DNA of 54,034 nt, from assembly GCF_934230905.1 (NCBI RefSeq), contig NZ_CAKQFJ010000015.1, positions 1 to 54,034 on the forward strand, read 5' to 3'. A program made the position numbers and the translations under genes. The stretch comes from an uncultured Veillonella sp. (GTDB taxonomy: Bacteria > Bacillota > Negativicutes > Veillonellales > Veillonellaceae). Shown one piece after another: positions 1 to 7,096 of this stretch. Positions within the stretch are counted from its first letter, which is position 1; each line of letters opens with the position of its first letter. The notes under the pieces are model-generated. The model was given only the letters and a program-made list of their open reading frames with translations. It did not search any database and was not told the DNA's origin.

Positions 1-34
1 TTGTGTGCGCAAGGCTCTGTGTCTTTGTTGCCAT
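1..34 (-). CDS. tnpA: IS200-type transposase TnpA, N-terminal fragment (window edge)
   Basis: The minus strand starts with ATG at 34 and reads MATKTQSLAHT before the window ends. The SLAHT stretch close to the N terminus is typical of IS200 transposases, in which it is usually followed by a KW.CKYH segment. A Shine-Dalgarno sequence (AAAGGTGA) lies about 8 bases upstream. Family knowledge: TnpA is a small Y1 (HUH) single-strand transposase. The fragment is short because the window ends, so whether the gene is intact cannot be judged. Only 11 residues are visible, but the start context and the upstream stem support the call. Confidence 0.65.
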   Translation of the reverse strand, partial: MATKTQSLAHT

Positions 35-36
35 AT

Positions 37-103
37 AAAATCACCTTTCTTTTGCATATAATGCGGCTTGAACACCTTCATTATACATAAGTAAGGTGAT
101 TTT
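37..103 (-). promoter_or_regulatory. Stem sequestering the tnpA ribosome binding site
   Basis: An 11-bp perfect inverted repeat, AAAATCACCTT at 37-47 and AAGGTGATTTT at 93-103, brackets the tnpA leader. Read on the minus strand, the proximal arm (37-47) contains the AAGGTGA ribosome binding site, so the fold would bury it. Translation of IS200 tnpA is known to be repressed by such a 5' stem-loop. Confidence 0.6.
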
Positions 104-195
104 TTTGTATAACTTTCGTTTCCGCACCCGCATAGCGGGTGGTTTTATGATTCGCGACTACGTCGCGAACCAGTCTAAAGACAACAATAAAATAA

Positions 196-216
196 CAGCC
201 TGCATTTTGCAGGCTG
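196..216 (-). terminator. Hairpin with U-rich tail, possible intrinsic terminator
   Basis: A perfect 9-bp stem (CAGCCTGCA/TGCAGGCTG) with a 3-base loop is followed on the minus strand by TTATTTTATT. It could end transcription coming from rlmD, or could belong to the outer end of the IS200 element. Confidence 0.45.
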
Positions 217-609
217 CTAACCAGCTTCTTTAAAATCTGGATGTTACACGGCAAGTATCTAGGGCATTTTCAGGAAGTAGTTTTCTAATATTTTCAATAT
301 TCTCTATATCACACGAGCATAGATTACGACATATTTGATAGGTTCATTTGTATAAGCAGGTATCTCTCTTACCTTGACCAGCATAATCGTTTACCGCTAA
401 AATAGTCTACTATGTTTTGCACTTATATTTATATGTTAAGTAGGTTATTTTCCCACTTAAATATCGTCTAAAAAGTATCTCAACAGTTTTATCTACACAA
501 CCTTCAAAAAGCTTCAGACTTTATACGGTTTTCGGACCATTTTCCCATCTCAAATTTTGGCCGCATCAAATCTTCGAAAGACCTATGTTTACTAAGATTT
601 GGCACACTT
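217..609. other. AT-rich stretch without a recognisable gene
   Basis: I see no convincing gene. The longest minus-strand reading with a start near here is a 26-codon frame at 304-384, starting MLVKVREIP. A readable stretch in another frame follows towards 240, including ENIENIRKLLPENAL, which might mean a frameshifted gene remnant next to the insertion element. An imperfect loop with an 8-bp stem (CAAATCTT/AAGATTTG) lies around 567-600 and may act at the 3' end of the rlmD transcript. None of this is strong. Confidence 0.35.
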
Positions 610-2061
610 TTAATTCTGTACTTTAGTCAACAAACTTACGCACTCAACGTGAGCGGTCATAGGGAACATGTCTACAGGTTGTACTTCTTTTAGTTCATAG
701 CCGTAGTGTGTGAGGATTTCAATGTCTCGTGCCATAGTTGCTGGGTTACAGGATACGTAAACAATACGTTTTGGTTCCATCCCAGCTGCAGAGGTTAGTA
801 CTTCTTCTTTACAGCCTGCTCGAATTGGATCGAATACGATGACGTCTGGTCGTACGCCAGCTTTATAGAGTTTTGGCATTTCTACGGCCGCATCAGCGAC
901 GATAAATTCTGTATTATCATAACCATTGCGTTTCGCATTTTCACGAGCATTAATAATGGCTGGTTCTACGATTTCTATACCTATTACATGTTTTGCCTTA
1001 TGAGCTAAAAACAATGAAATGGTCCCCGTACCACAGTACGCATCGATAACGGTTTCATCACCTTTTAAGTCCGCATAAGTTAATGCTTGATCGTAAAGTA
1101 CTGTAGTTTGTTCTGGATTAACCTGGAAAAAGGAATGCGGAGATAAGGTAAACTGTAAATCCTTTATGTGATCTGTAATCGTCCCATCCCCATAGAGGAT
1201 ATTATTTTTAGGTCCTAAGATGACATTGGTACGTTTACTATTCACATTATGAACGATGGTTTCCACTTGTGGTATACGATTTGTTATGTTCTTAACCCAT
1301 TCTTCGTGCTGTGATAGATAATCAGTAGCAGTTACGAGAATAACCATCCATCCAGATTGTCCAATACGACCGATTACATGGCGTAATACACCTTTGCCTG
1401 TATGTTCATCGTATGGCTCAACATCAAGTTCTTTAGCGATGTCATAACACACTTGAGCAATTGTATTATTTCCGTCATCTTGGATAGGGCAATTCGTTCC
1501 TTGTACGATATCGTGAGAACCCATCGCATAGAATCCCATCTTAATGTCGCCTCTAGTACCACCGACAGGCATTTGCATCTTGTTACGATATGCCCAAGGT
1601 TCCTTAGGTCCTAATGCTGGTTTTACAAGGTTGGGATTTTGGTGACCGATGCGCTCTATAACGTCTTTCACCTTTTGTGTTTTTAGTGAAAGTTGCCCAT
1701 CGTAGGTAATATGTTGCAATTGGCAACCACCGCATACACCATAGAGTTCGCAAGTTGGTTCGATACGGTTATCAGCAGGTGTAACAATGTCAATCAATTT
1801 ACCTGTCGCATATGTCTTTTTCACCATGTTGATGGATACTTTCACAGTTTCCCCAGGCAATGCAAAGGGAACAAAGACGGTAAAATCATCGACTCGACCT
1901 ACACCTTCCCCACTACTGCCAATGCCATGAATGATTACCAAAACCTCATCACCAAGCTTAACAGGTGCATTTAGAATGGCTTGTTGTTTCTTTGAAAGTT
2001 TACCACCTGTATGTTGTTGTTTAGATTTTTTATTACGAGATGTACGACCTGTACCGTTCAT
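610..2061 (-). CDS. rlmD: 23S rRNA (uracil-5-)-methyltransferase, RlmD/RlmCD (TrmA) family
   Basis: SAM-dependent methyltransferase predicted to make 5-methyluridine in 23S rRNA. An N-terminal TRAM domain is followed by an iron-sulfur cysteine cluster (CELYGVCGGC, C-x5-C-x2-C, with a further Cys in NCPIQD), the SAM-binding loop DAYCGTGTISLFLA and the catalytic cysteine in SCNPATMARD. A basic N-terminal tail rich in Lys and Gln precedes the TRAM domain. The chosen ATG at 2061 overlaps the stop of the upstream terC gene as TAATG, suggesting translational coupling, and gives 483 aa. A TTG at 2082 would add seven residues that run back into terC. Which uracil it modifies (RlmCD-type dual or RlmD-type single specificity) cannot be told from the sequence. 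Confidence 0.9.
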   Translation of the reverse strand: MNGTGRTSRNKKSKQQHTGGKLSKKQQAILNAPVKLGDEVLVIIHGIGSSGEGVGRVDDFTVFVPFALPGETVKVSINMVKKTYATGKLIDIVTPADNRIEPTCELYGVCGGCQLQHITYDGQLSLKTQKVKDVIERIGHQNPNLVKPALGPKEPWAYRNKMQMPVGGTRGDIKMGFYAMGSHDIVQGTNCPIQDDGNNTIAQVCYDIAKELDVEPYDEHTGKGVLRHVIGRIGQSGWMVILVTATDYLSQHEEWVKNITNRIPQVETIVHNVNSKRTNVILGPKNNILYGDGTITDHIKDLQFTLSPHSFFQVNPEQTTVLYDQALTYADLKGDETVIDAYCGTGTISLFLAHKAKHVIGIEIVEPAIINARENAKRNGYDNTEFIVADAAVEMPKLYKAGVRPDVIVFDPIRAGCKEEVLTSAAGMEPKRIVYVSCNPATMARDIEILTHYGYELKEVQPVDMFPMTAHVECVSLLTKVQN

Positions 2062-2729
2062 TACGCGTCTCTTTTCTTCCAAATTTTAATGATACCAGTC
2101 ACGATGAGTACAAAGAATACTGCACCAAATTTAACGAGTAATTCTTCACCTTGAATGTATGGCAAAAGAAGTGGATCTTCTACGATCATTTCACCGGCAA
2201 CCCATCCAAGTAGTGCACCACCAGCCCAAAGAATAGCTGGGAATTTGTGGATAATACGAGCAAATAATGTAGAGCAAAATACGATGATAGGTACCGTAAT
2301 CAACATACCTACGATAACAAGCTCTAAATGACCTTTAGCCGCGCCCACAACACCGATAACATTATCGATACTCATCATGGCGTCGGCAACAATAATCGTC
2401 CAAATGGCGCCCATTAAGGAATTTTTAGCTTCAATATGAGCCTCTTCATCATCGCCTTTTAAAAGCTGAATGGCAATCCATATGAGCACAAGTCCACCAC
2501 CTAAATGAACGAGAGGAATCAAGGTTAATGCTTCTACCAAAACGGTAGCAAAGACAAGGCGCATTAAGATGGCACCTACCGTGCCCCATATAACGGCTTT
2601 CTTTTGGAGTTCTGGCGCCAATTTACCGGCTGCCATACCAATAACTACAGCATTATCTCCGGCTAATAAAATATCTATCAATATAATTTTGCCAATCGTA
2701 ACCCACGTTGCCGCTTCTAAAAATTCCAT
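2061..2729 (-). CDS. TerC family integral membrane protein (paralogue 1)
   Basis: Multi-span membrane protein of 222 aa. The family signature DILLAGDNAVVIGMAA lies in the first helix, and a second conserved acidic stretch, ADAMMSIDNVIGVVGAA, lies near the middle. TerC proteins of Bacillus (YkoY, YceF and relatives) are tied to manganese export and metalation of secreted enzymes; that role is inferred here. The ATG at 2729 is preferred because GAGGT lies about 8 bases upstream and the protein then begins like its neighbour; an upstream in-frame start at 2750 would add seven residues. It is followed by, and overlaps, rlmD, so the two are probably cotranscribed. The upstream paralogue has its own terminator. 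Confidence 0.88.
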   Translation of the reverse strand: MEFLEAATWVTIGKIILIDILLAGDNAVVIGMAAGKLAPELQKKAVIWGTVGAILMRLVFATVLVEALTLIPLVHLGGGLVLIWIAIQLLKGDDEEAHIEAKNSLMGAIWTIIVADAMMSIDNVIGVVGAAKGHLELVIVGMLITVPIIVFCSTLFARIIHKFPAILWAGGALLGWVAGEMIVEDPLLLPYIQGEELLVKFGAVFFVLIVTGIIKIWKKRDA

Positions 2730-2838
2730 TATACGTACCTCAACTATCATTAATTCTATAACTATCCCTTAACTATACCATATTTCATGTATTTTCTCAT
2801 CTAAAACAAGAGCTTTACTATCCTTTCTAATCTACTGC

Positions 2839-2879
2839 AAAAAAATATCTCTCCTCCTATAAAGAAGAGAAGAGATATT
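2839..2879 (-). terminator. Intrinsic terminator between the two terC genes
   Basis: The minus strand shows AATATCTCT at 2879-2871 pairing with AGAGATATT at 2852-2844 and then seven T residues. It ends the transcript of the upstream terC gene, so the downstream terC-rlmD pair needs its own promoter. Confidence 0.8.
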
Positions 2880-2890
2880 CTAAATTCTAA

Positions 2891-3550
2891 TTATTTTTTT
2901 AGTTGTTTTGCTACTAACGATGCGCCTACTACAAGGATGACTGCAGCTATCTTAATATATAATGCATAGGGTTCAACTGTATGAGCAATCAATGTATCTT
3001 CTACACTCATGCCAGCACCAACCCATCCTAGGATACCGCCACCAACATAGAGAATAATTGGAAAACGCTCGATAACTTTCACAAACAATGTACTACCATA
3101 CACGATGATAGGCACCGTAATGAGCATACCAATAGCAACCATTGTCATGTGTCCACCTGCAGCGCCCACTACGCCGATAACATTATCGATACCCATGATG
3201 CCGTCGGCAATGACGATTGTCATGATAGCAGCACGCAAACTATCCTTGGCCTCGATATTATGCTCACTGTCGTCGTCAGCAACAAGCTTATACCCAATCC
3301 ATAACAAAAGGATACCGCCTACCAAACGAAGCGCTGGAATCGTGTTTAACGCCTCAACGAAGAGGAACGCCATAACTAGGCGAAGAATAATAGCACCGGC
3401 TGTGCCCCAGAAGATCGCTTTCTTTTGTAAATGAGCTGGTAAATTTCGTGCAGCCATACCAATTACGATAGCATTATCACCAGCCAATAGAATATCGATA
3501 ACAATGATTTGTAACATTGCCAACAAACCTTGAACAGATAAAATGTCCAA
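2891..3550 (-). CDS. TerC family integral membrane protein (paralogue 2)
   Basis: A 219-aa membrane protein clearly paralogous to the next gene downstream. It has the same DILLAGDNAIVIGMAA signature near residue 18 and ADGIMGIDNVIGVVGAA near the middle, both carrying the conserved Asp/Asn pairs within helices. The start is TTG at 3550: AGGAGG sits 6-7 bases upstream, and the nearby ATG at 3555 is in another frame. It is monocistronic, with a promoter at 3587-3616 and a terminator at 2839-2879. No yybP-ykoY-type manganese riboswitch could be recognised in the short leader, although that element often controls TerC genes elsewhere. Substrate not proven; manganese is the best guess from the family. 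Confidence 0.87.
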   Translation of the reverse strand: MDILSVQGLLAMLQIIVIDILLAGDNAIVIGMAARNLPAHLQKKAIFWGTAGAIILRLVMAFLFVEALNTIPALRLVGGILLLWIGYKLVADDDSEHNIEAKDSLRAAIMTIVIADGIMGIDNVIGVVGAAGGHMTMVAIGMLITVPIIVYGSTLFVKVIERFPIILYVGGGILGWVGAGMSVEDTLIAHTVEPYALYIKIAAVILVVGASLVAKQLKK

Positions 3551-3586
3551 TTCATACCTCCTATAACGAAAATATTTAATATACTT

Positions 3587-3616
3587 ATTATACTAAAGAG
3601 GATGCACCATGTACAA
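3587..3616 (-). promoter_or_regulatory. Candidate sigma-A promoter of terC paralogue 2
   Basis: The minus strand reads TTGTAC, 18 bases, TATAAT. The -10 is perfect and the -35 is weak. It lies about 40 bases ahead of the TTG start. Confidence 0.5.
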
Positions 3617-3690
3617 TACTGTAATGTATCCATCTATTCCTAATGCGAATACCCTTATATGCAACTATATTCTATAGTTTTCTATACACC

Positions 3691-3719
3691 TAGCCATAAT
3701 AGATAGACTATGTTAAAAT
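3691..3719 (+). promoter_or_regulatory. Candidate promoter of the MATE transporter gene
   Basis: TAGCCA, a 17-base spacer and TAAAAT, located 25 bases before the start codon. Both boxes are imperfect, so this is tentative. Confidence 0.35.
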
Positions 3720-3743
3720 ATATCATCAATTTAGGAGGTCATT

Positions 3744-5099
3744 ATGTATCAAACATATTCTATACTACAAAAATTATGGTTGTTCATTAAACTATTTACT
3801 CCTATGTGCATCACCCAGTTTTCGCTTGTAGGGGGCACATTTATTGCTATCTTCTTAACGGGACAATATAGTACAATTGATCTCGCCGGGGTTGCTACAG
3901 GGTACAATCTATGGTTATTATTCTATATCTTTGCACAAGGGACGCTTATGGGCATCACCCCGATTATTGCACAGTTATTAGGAGCCAAGAAAACAAATAG
4001 CATATCTACCATCGTCTACCAAGGGTTGTATATTGCAACGGCCCTAGCACTTATCATATTACTACTCGGTGTTTTCGGATTAGTACCATTACTAAATTTC
4101 CTTAACTTAGAACCTGCTGCTACAGCAGTTTGTATCAATTATTTGAAAGCTTTCGCACTTGGCCTATTCCCTCTATTATGGGTTAATACATTGCGTAACA
4201 CCGTTGATTCTCACGGTTTAACACACTATTCTATGGCCATTGTGGTAACAAGCTTTGTAGTGAATGTATTCTTAAATTACTCCTTGATTTTTGGTCACTT
4301 CGGATTGCCTGAAATCGGCGGTGTAGGTGCTGGTTTTGGCATTGCCGGAGCCTGTTGGACAAACTTTATTTTATTTAGTGCGATGGTGCTCTTCCATCCT
4401 AAATTAAAAGGATATCGTATCTATAAAGATTGGGTGGGCCCAAAATGGCAATACATACGTGAGCAATTGCAAATCGGCTTGCCAATCGGTTCCTCCATCT
4501 TTTTCGAAGCCAGCATTTTCAGTATTGCCGGTCTATTGATGGTACACTTTGGTTCCGCTGTTGTAGCGGCTCACCAATCGGTCATTTCCTTTACCAACGT
4601 GTTCTATTGCTTACCACTTAGTATTGCCATGGCATCTACCATTGCCGTAGGCTATGAAGTTGGTGCAGATCGACATAAGGAAGCTATTCAGTACTCCTAT
4701 ATTTCCCGTGTTCTAGCCATTGTCATTGCGGTTTTAATTTGTGCTTTCACATTTACTCATATGGAAAGCATATCCGCATTATTTACAAATGATGAAGAGG
4801 TATATAATCTTATTTATAGATTCCTTGGATATGGCGTTTTCTTTTCTGCCGTCGATGCCATCGGTACACCGTTACAAGGTATTCTACGTGGCTACAAGGA
4901 TGTAAAGATTGTGTTCTACATTTCGCTCATTTCCTATTGGGGTGTTTGCTTCCCTATCGCGTACATTCTCGCCAATAATCCCGACTACGGTCCATTTGGT
5001 GTATGGATAGGCCTATTATCTAGCGTAATTGTAGCAGGCATACTATTCACCATTCGAACATGGTATATTCAACACAAACAAGTACCTATTAAAGCATAA
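3744..5099 (+). CDS. MATE family efflux transporter
   Basis: A 451-aa polytopic inner-membrane protein with about twelve hydrophobic segments in two similar halves (about 10-220 and 235-445), as in MatE (PF01554) transporters. The N-terminal half shows a GTLMGITPIIAQLLGAKK stretch, where MATE proteins carry a conserved G-x-Q-x-GA-like segment. Family members export cationic drugs or metabolites in exchange for sodium or protons; the substrate here is unknown. A strong AGGAGG precedes the ATG by 6 bases. It is a single-gene unit divergent from terC, ending at a terminator shared with uvrC. Confidence 0.88.
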   Translation: MYQTYSILQKLWLFIKLFTPMCITQFSLVGGTFIAIFLTGQYSTIDLAGVATGYNLWLLFYIFAQGTLMGITPIIAQLLGAKKTNSISTIVYQGLYIATALALIILLLGVFGLVPLLNFLNLEPAATAVCINYLKAFALGLFPLLWVNTLRNTVDSHGLTHYSMAIVVTSFVVNVFLNYSLIFGHFGLPEIGGVGAGFGIAGACWTNFILFSAMVLFHPKLKGYRIYKDWVGPKWQYIREQLQIGLPIGSSIFFEASIFSIAGLLMVHFGSAVVAAHQSVISFTNVFYCLPLSIAMASTIAVGYEVGADRHKEAIQYSYISRVLAIVIAVLICAFTFTHMESISALFTNDEEVYNLIYRFLGYGVFFSAVDAIGTPLQGILRGYKDVKIVFYISLISYWGVCFPIAYILANNPDYGPFGVWIGLLSSVIVAGILFTIRTWYIQHKQVPIKA

Positions 5100-5104
5100 C
5101 GTAC

Positions 5105-5144
5105 AAAAGCAGCACTGCGAGTCATACTCAGCAGTGCTGCTTTT
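5105..5144. terminator. Bidirectional terminator between matE and uvrC
   Basis: A perfect 14-bp stem (5105-5118 with 5131-5144) begins with AAAA and ends with TTTT, so it works on both strands. The inner bases GAGT/ACTC extend it with one bulge. It serves two convergent genes. Confidence 0.9.
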
Positions 5145-5175
5145 CTAGTATAAGGTGCAACTAATTATATTCGTA

Positions 5176-7014
5176 TTACATTTTATTTCCTTGTAATACA
5201 TCTTGTTTTTCGACCTTGGACATGCGAAAAAAATTATATAAGGTTTCCGCCGTCTTATAGTTCATAGAATCCACCTTAGCCAATTCATCTATACTGGCTT
5301 GTTTCATAGCTTCTAAGCTATTGAAATGAGCCCATAAAGCCTTACGTCGTTTAGGACCAATGCCATCAATGTGATCGAGCACGGATTCTAAATTACGTTT
5401 GCCCCGTAATTTACGATGATAAGTAATAGCAAATCGATGGGCTTCATCACGAATTTGTTGCAATAATTGCAACTCTGGTGAATGATGACTCAAAATAATA
5501 CTTTCAGATTGTCCCTCTACAAAGACCTCTTCTATCCGTTTTGCCAAGGATATAACAGGCACATCTGTAACACCTACAGCGCGTATAAGCGGTATGGATG
5601 CATTGAGCTGCCCCTTACCACCATCGATAATGATGAGATCTGGCATAGGCCAATCCGTTTCATTACCATAACGGCGTTCCATAATTTCTGCCATCGATTT
5701 AAAGTCATCGGGCTTGCCCTGTGTGGTCTTTAATTTAAACCGACGGTATTCCTTCTTAGCCGGCTTACCACCTTCAAAGACAACCATAGAGGCGACTGTT
5801 TCAGAGCCTTGTGTATGGGAGATATCGAAACACTCCATACGCTCTGGTAATCTTGGCAAGTCTAGGACCTCCGCCAATTTCTTGACGGCACCGCCACTCT
5901 TATCGATTTGGTATTGCCATTGGCGACGACGTTCTTCAAGAAATGTTTCAGCATTTTCATGAGCCATTTTAATCATGTCCATCTTATAGCCCCGCTGAGG
6001 CACGAGAACGTCTACCTGTTGGCCCTTCATTTCACTAAACCAATCCTTAAATAGATGTTGCTCCGAGCTTTCCATAGGCAATAATAACTCTTTAGGAATA
6101 AAGGTAGTATCCCCATAATACTGCTTAATGAAATCAGTCATAATGGTTTCTTCCGAGTCACCTTCATTTTGCACAAAGTAATTTTCTCGGCCTAATAGAC
6201 GGCCACCTCGAATAAAGAGTAATTGTACACATGCCAATTGACCATCTACAGCTATCCCCAGTACATCTAGATCACCACGTTGCGTTACCATCCGCTGTTT
6301 TTCTTGAATTTTCTCAATGCTCGTCAATTGATCTCGATAGCGTGCTGCATCTTCAAATCGAAGCTCTTCCGCAGCTTCTTCCATCTTTTCCTTAATTTCT
6401 TTAAGCAATGGGATTGGTTTTCCCTCAAAGAGTTCTATAATTTCATCGATATATTTACGATAATCCGGTACTGATATCTTATGAAAGCATGGCGCTTCAC
6501 AATAGTGCATATGATACTGCAAACAAGGGCGTTCTACCTTCATAGATTTACAGGTACGCAATGGAAAATACTGACGAATCAACTTGAGGACTATATGAAC
6601 GGCTGTCACATCGGTAAAGGGCCCAAAATATTTAGCCCCATCACGCTCAAGGCGACGTGTCATATATACGCGAGGATAGTCTTCTTGAACAGAGATTTTA
6701 ACATAAGGATACGTCTTATCGTCCTTAAGGGAAATATTGTATTTCGGCTTATGTTCTTTGATAAGTGTATTTTCTAATATAAGGGCTTCCATTTCCGTCT
6801 TTGTTTGAATAATCTCTACATCAACGGCACGCTTCATCATCGCCGTTACCTTAGGCGCTCGATTCGCATCATTACGCACATAGGACCGCACGCGATTGCG
6901 TAAGTTAATTGCTTTCCCCACATAGATGATGCGGTTATATTGATCACGCCATAAGTAGACCCCCGGTGTGGTCGGTAAATGGCTAACCTTTTCTAATAAC
7001 TCTTCAGACGCCAT
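5176..7014 (-). CDS. uvrC: Excinuclease ABC subunit C
   Basis: Nucleotide excision repair nuclease that makes both incisions around a UvrB-marked lesion. Domains in order: GIY-YIG nuclease (about 13-95; TPGVYLW and IIYVGKA), a cysteine-containing linker (CKSMKVERPCLQY..CEAPC), the UVR UvrB-contact motif (about 205-240), the RNase H-like nuclease domain (CFDISHTQGS, IIDGGKGQL), and C-terminal tandem helix-hairpin-helix (DGIGPKRRKALWAHF). Length 612 aa is normal. ATG at 7014 has GGAGG 7 bases upstream. It follows uvrA by 82 bases and probably shares its transcript, so all three uvr genes are clustered. Confidence 0.97.
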   Translation of the reverse strand: MASEELLEKVSHLPTTPGVYLWRDQYNRIIYVGKAINLRNRVRSYVRNDANRAPKVTAMMKRAVDVEIIQTKTEMEALILENTLIKEHKPKYNISLKDDKTYPYVKISVQEDYPRVYMTRRLERDGAKYFGPFTDVTAVHIVLKLIRQYFPLRTCKSMKVERPCLQYHMHYCEAPCFHKISVPDYRKYIDEIIELFEGKPIPLLKEIKEKMEEAAEELRFEDAARYRDQLTSIEKIQEKQRMVTQRGDLDVLGIAVDGQLACVQLLFIRGGRLLGRENYFVQNEGDSEETIMTDFIKQYYGDTTFIPKELLLPMESSEQHLFKDWFSEMKGQQVDVLVPQRGYKMDMIKMAHENAETFLEERRRQWQYQIDKSGGAVKKLAEVLDLPRLPERMECFDISHTQGSETVASMVVFEGGKPAKKEYRRFKLKTTQGKPDDFKSMAEIMERRYGNETDWPMPDLIIIDGGKGQLNASIPLIRAVGVTDVPVISLAKRIEEVFVEGQSESIILSHHSPELQLLQQIRDEAHRFAITYHRKLRGKRNLESVLDHIDGIGPKRRKALWAHFNSLEAMKQASIDELAKVDSMNYKTAETLYNFFRMSKVEKQDVLQGNKM

Positions 7015-7096
7015 ATAGCCTCCTTTCTTTATTGATTCTCCATACTATTAGATTAATATTTCATCGTCGAAACCATGCAAGGCAATGCGATACAAA

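Larger units (their letters stand above)
1..170 (-). mobile_element. Left end of an IS200/IS605-family insertion sequence, cut by the window edge
   Basis: The minus strand carries the start of an IS200-type transposase at the window edge. Upstream of it is a stem that hides its ribosome binding site, followed by two compact perfect hairpins at 125-141 (7-bp stem CACCCGC/GCGGGTG, loop ATA) and 151-169 (8-bp stem TTCGCGAC/GTCGCGAA, loop TAC). IS200/IS605 elements have no terminal inverted repeats; their ends carry subterminal hairpins bound by the Y1 transposase, so this arrangement fits a left end. The exact cleavage site is not visible, and the outer boundary at about 170 is a guess; it could lie as far out as about 220. 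Confidence 0.6.

Noticed and set aside
1..90. Plus-strand open frame ending at 90 as the tail of an upstream gene
   Set aside because: The minus strand in the same place has a ribosome binding site, ATG and IS200 TnpA-like residues, which explains it better.
3551..3743. Manganese riboswitch (yybP-ykoY) ahead of terC
   Set aside because: The leader between promoter and start is only about 30 bases and lacks the conserved paired loops.
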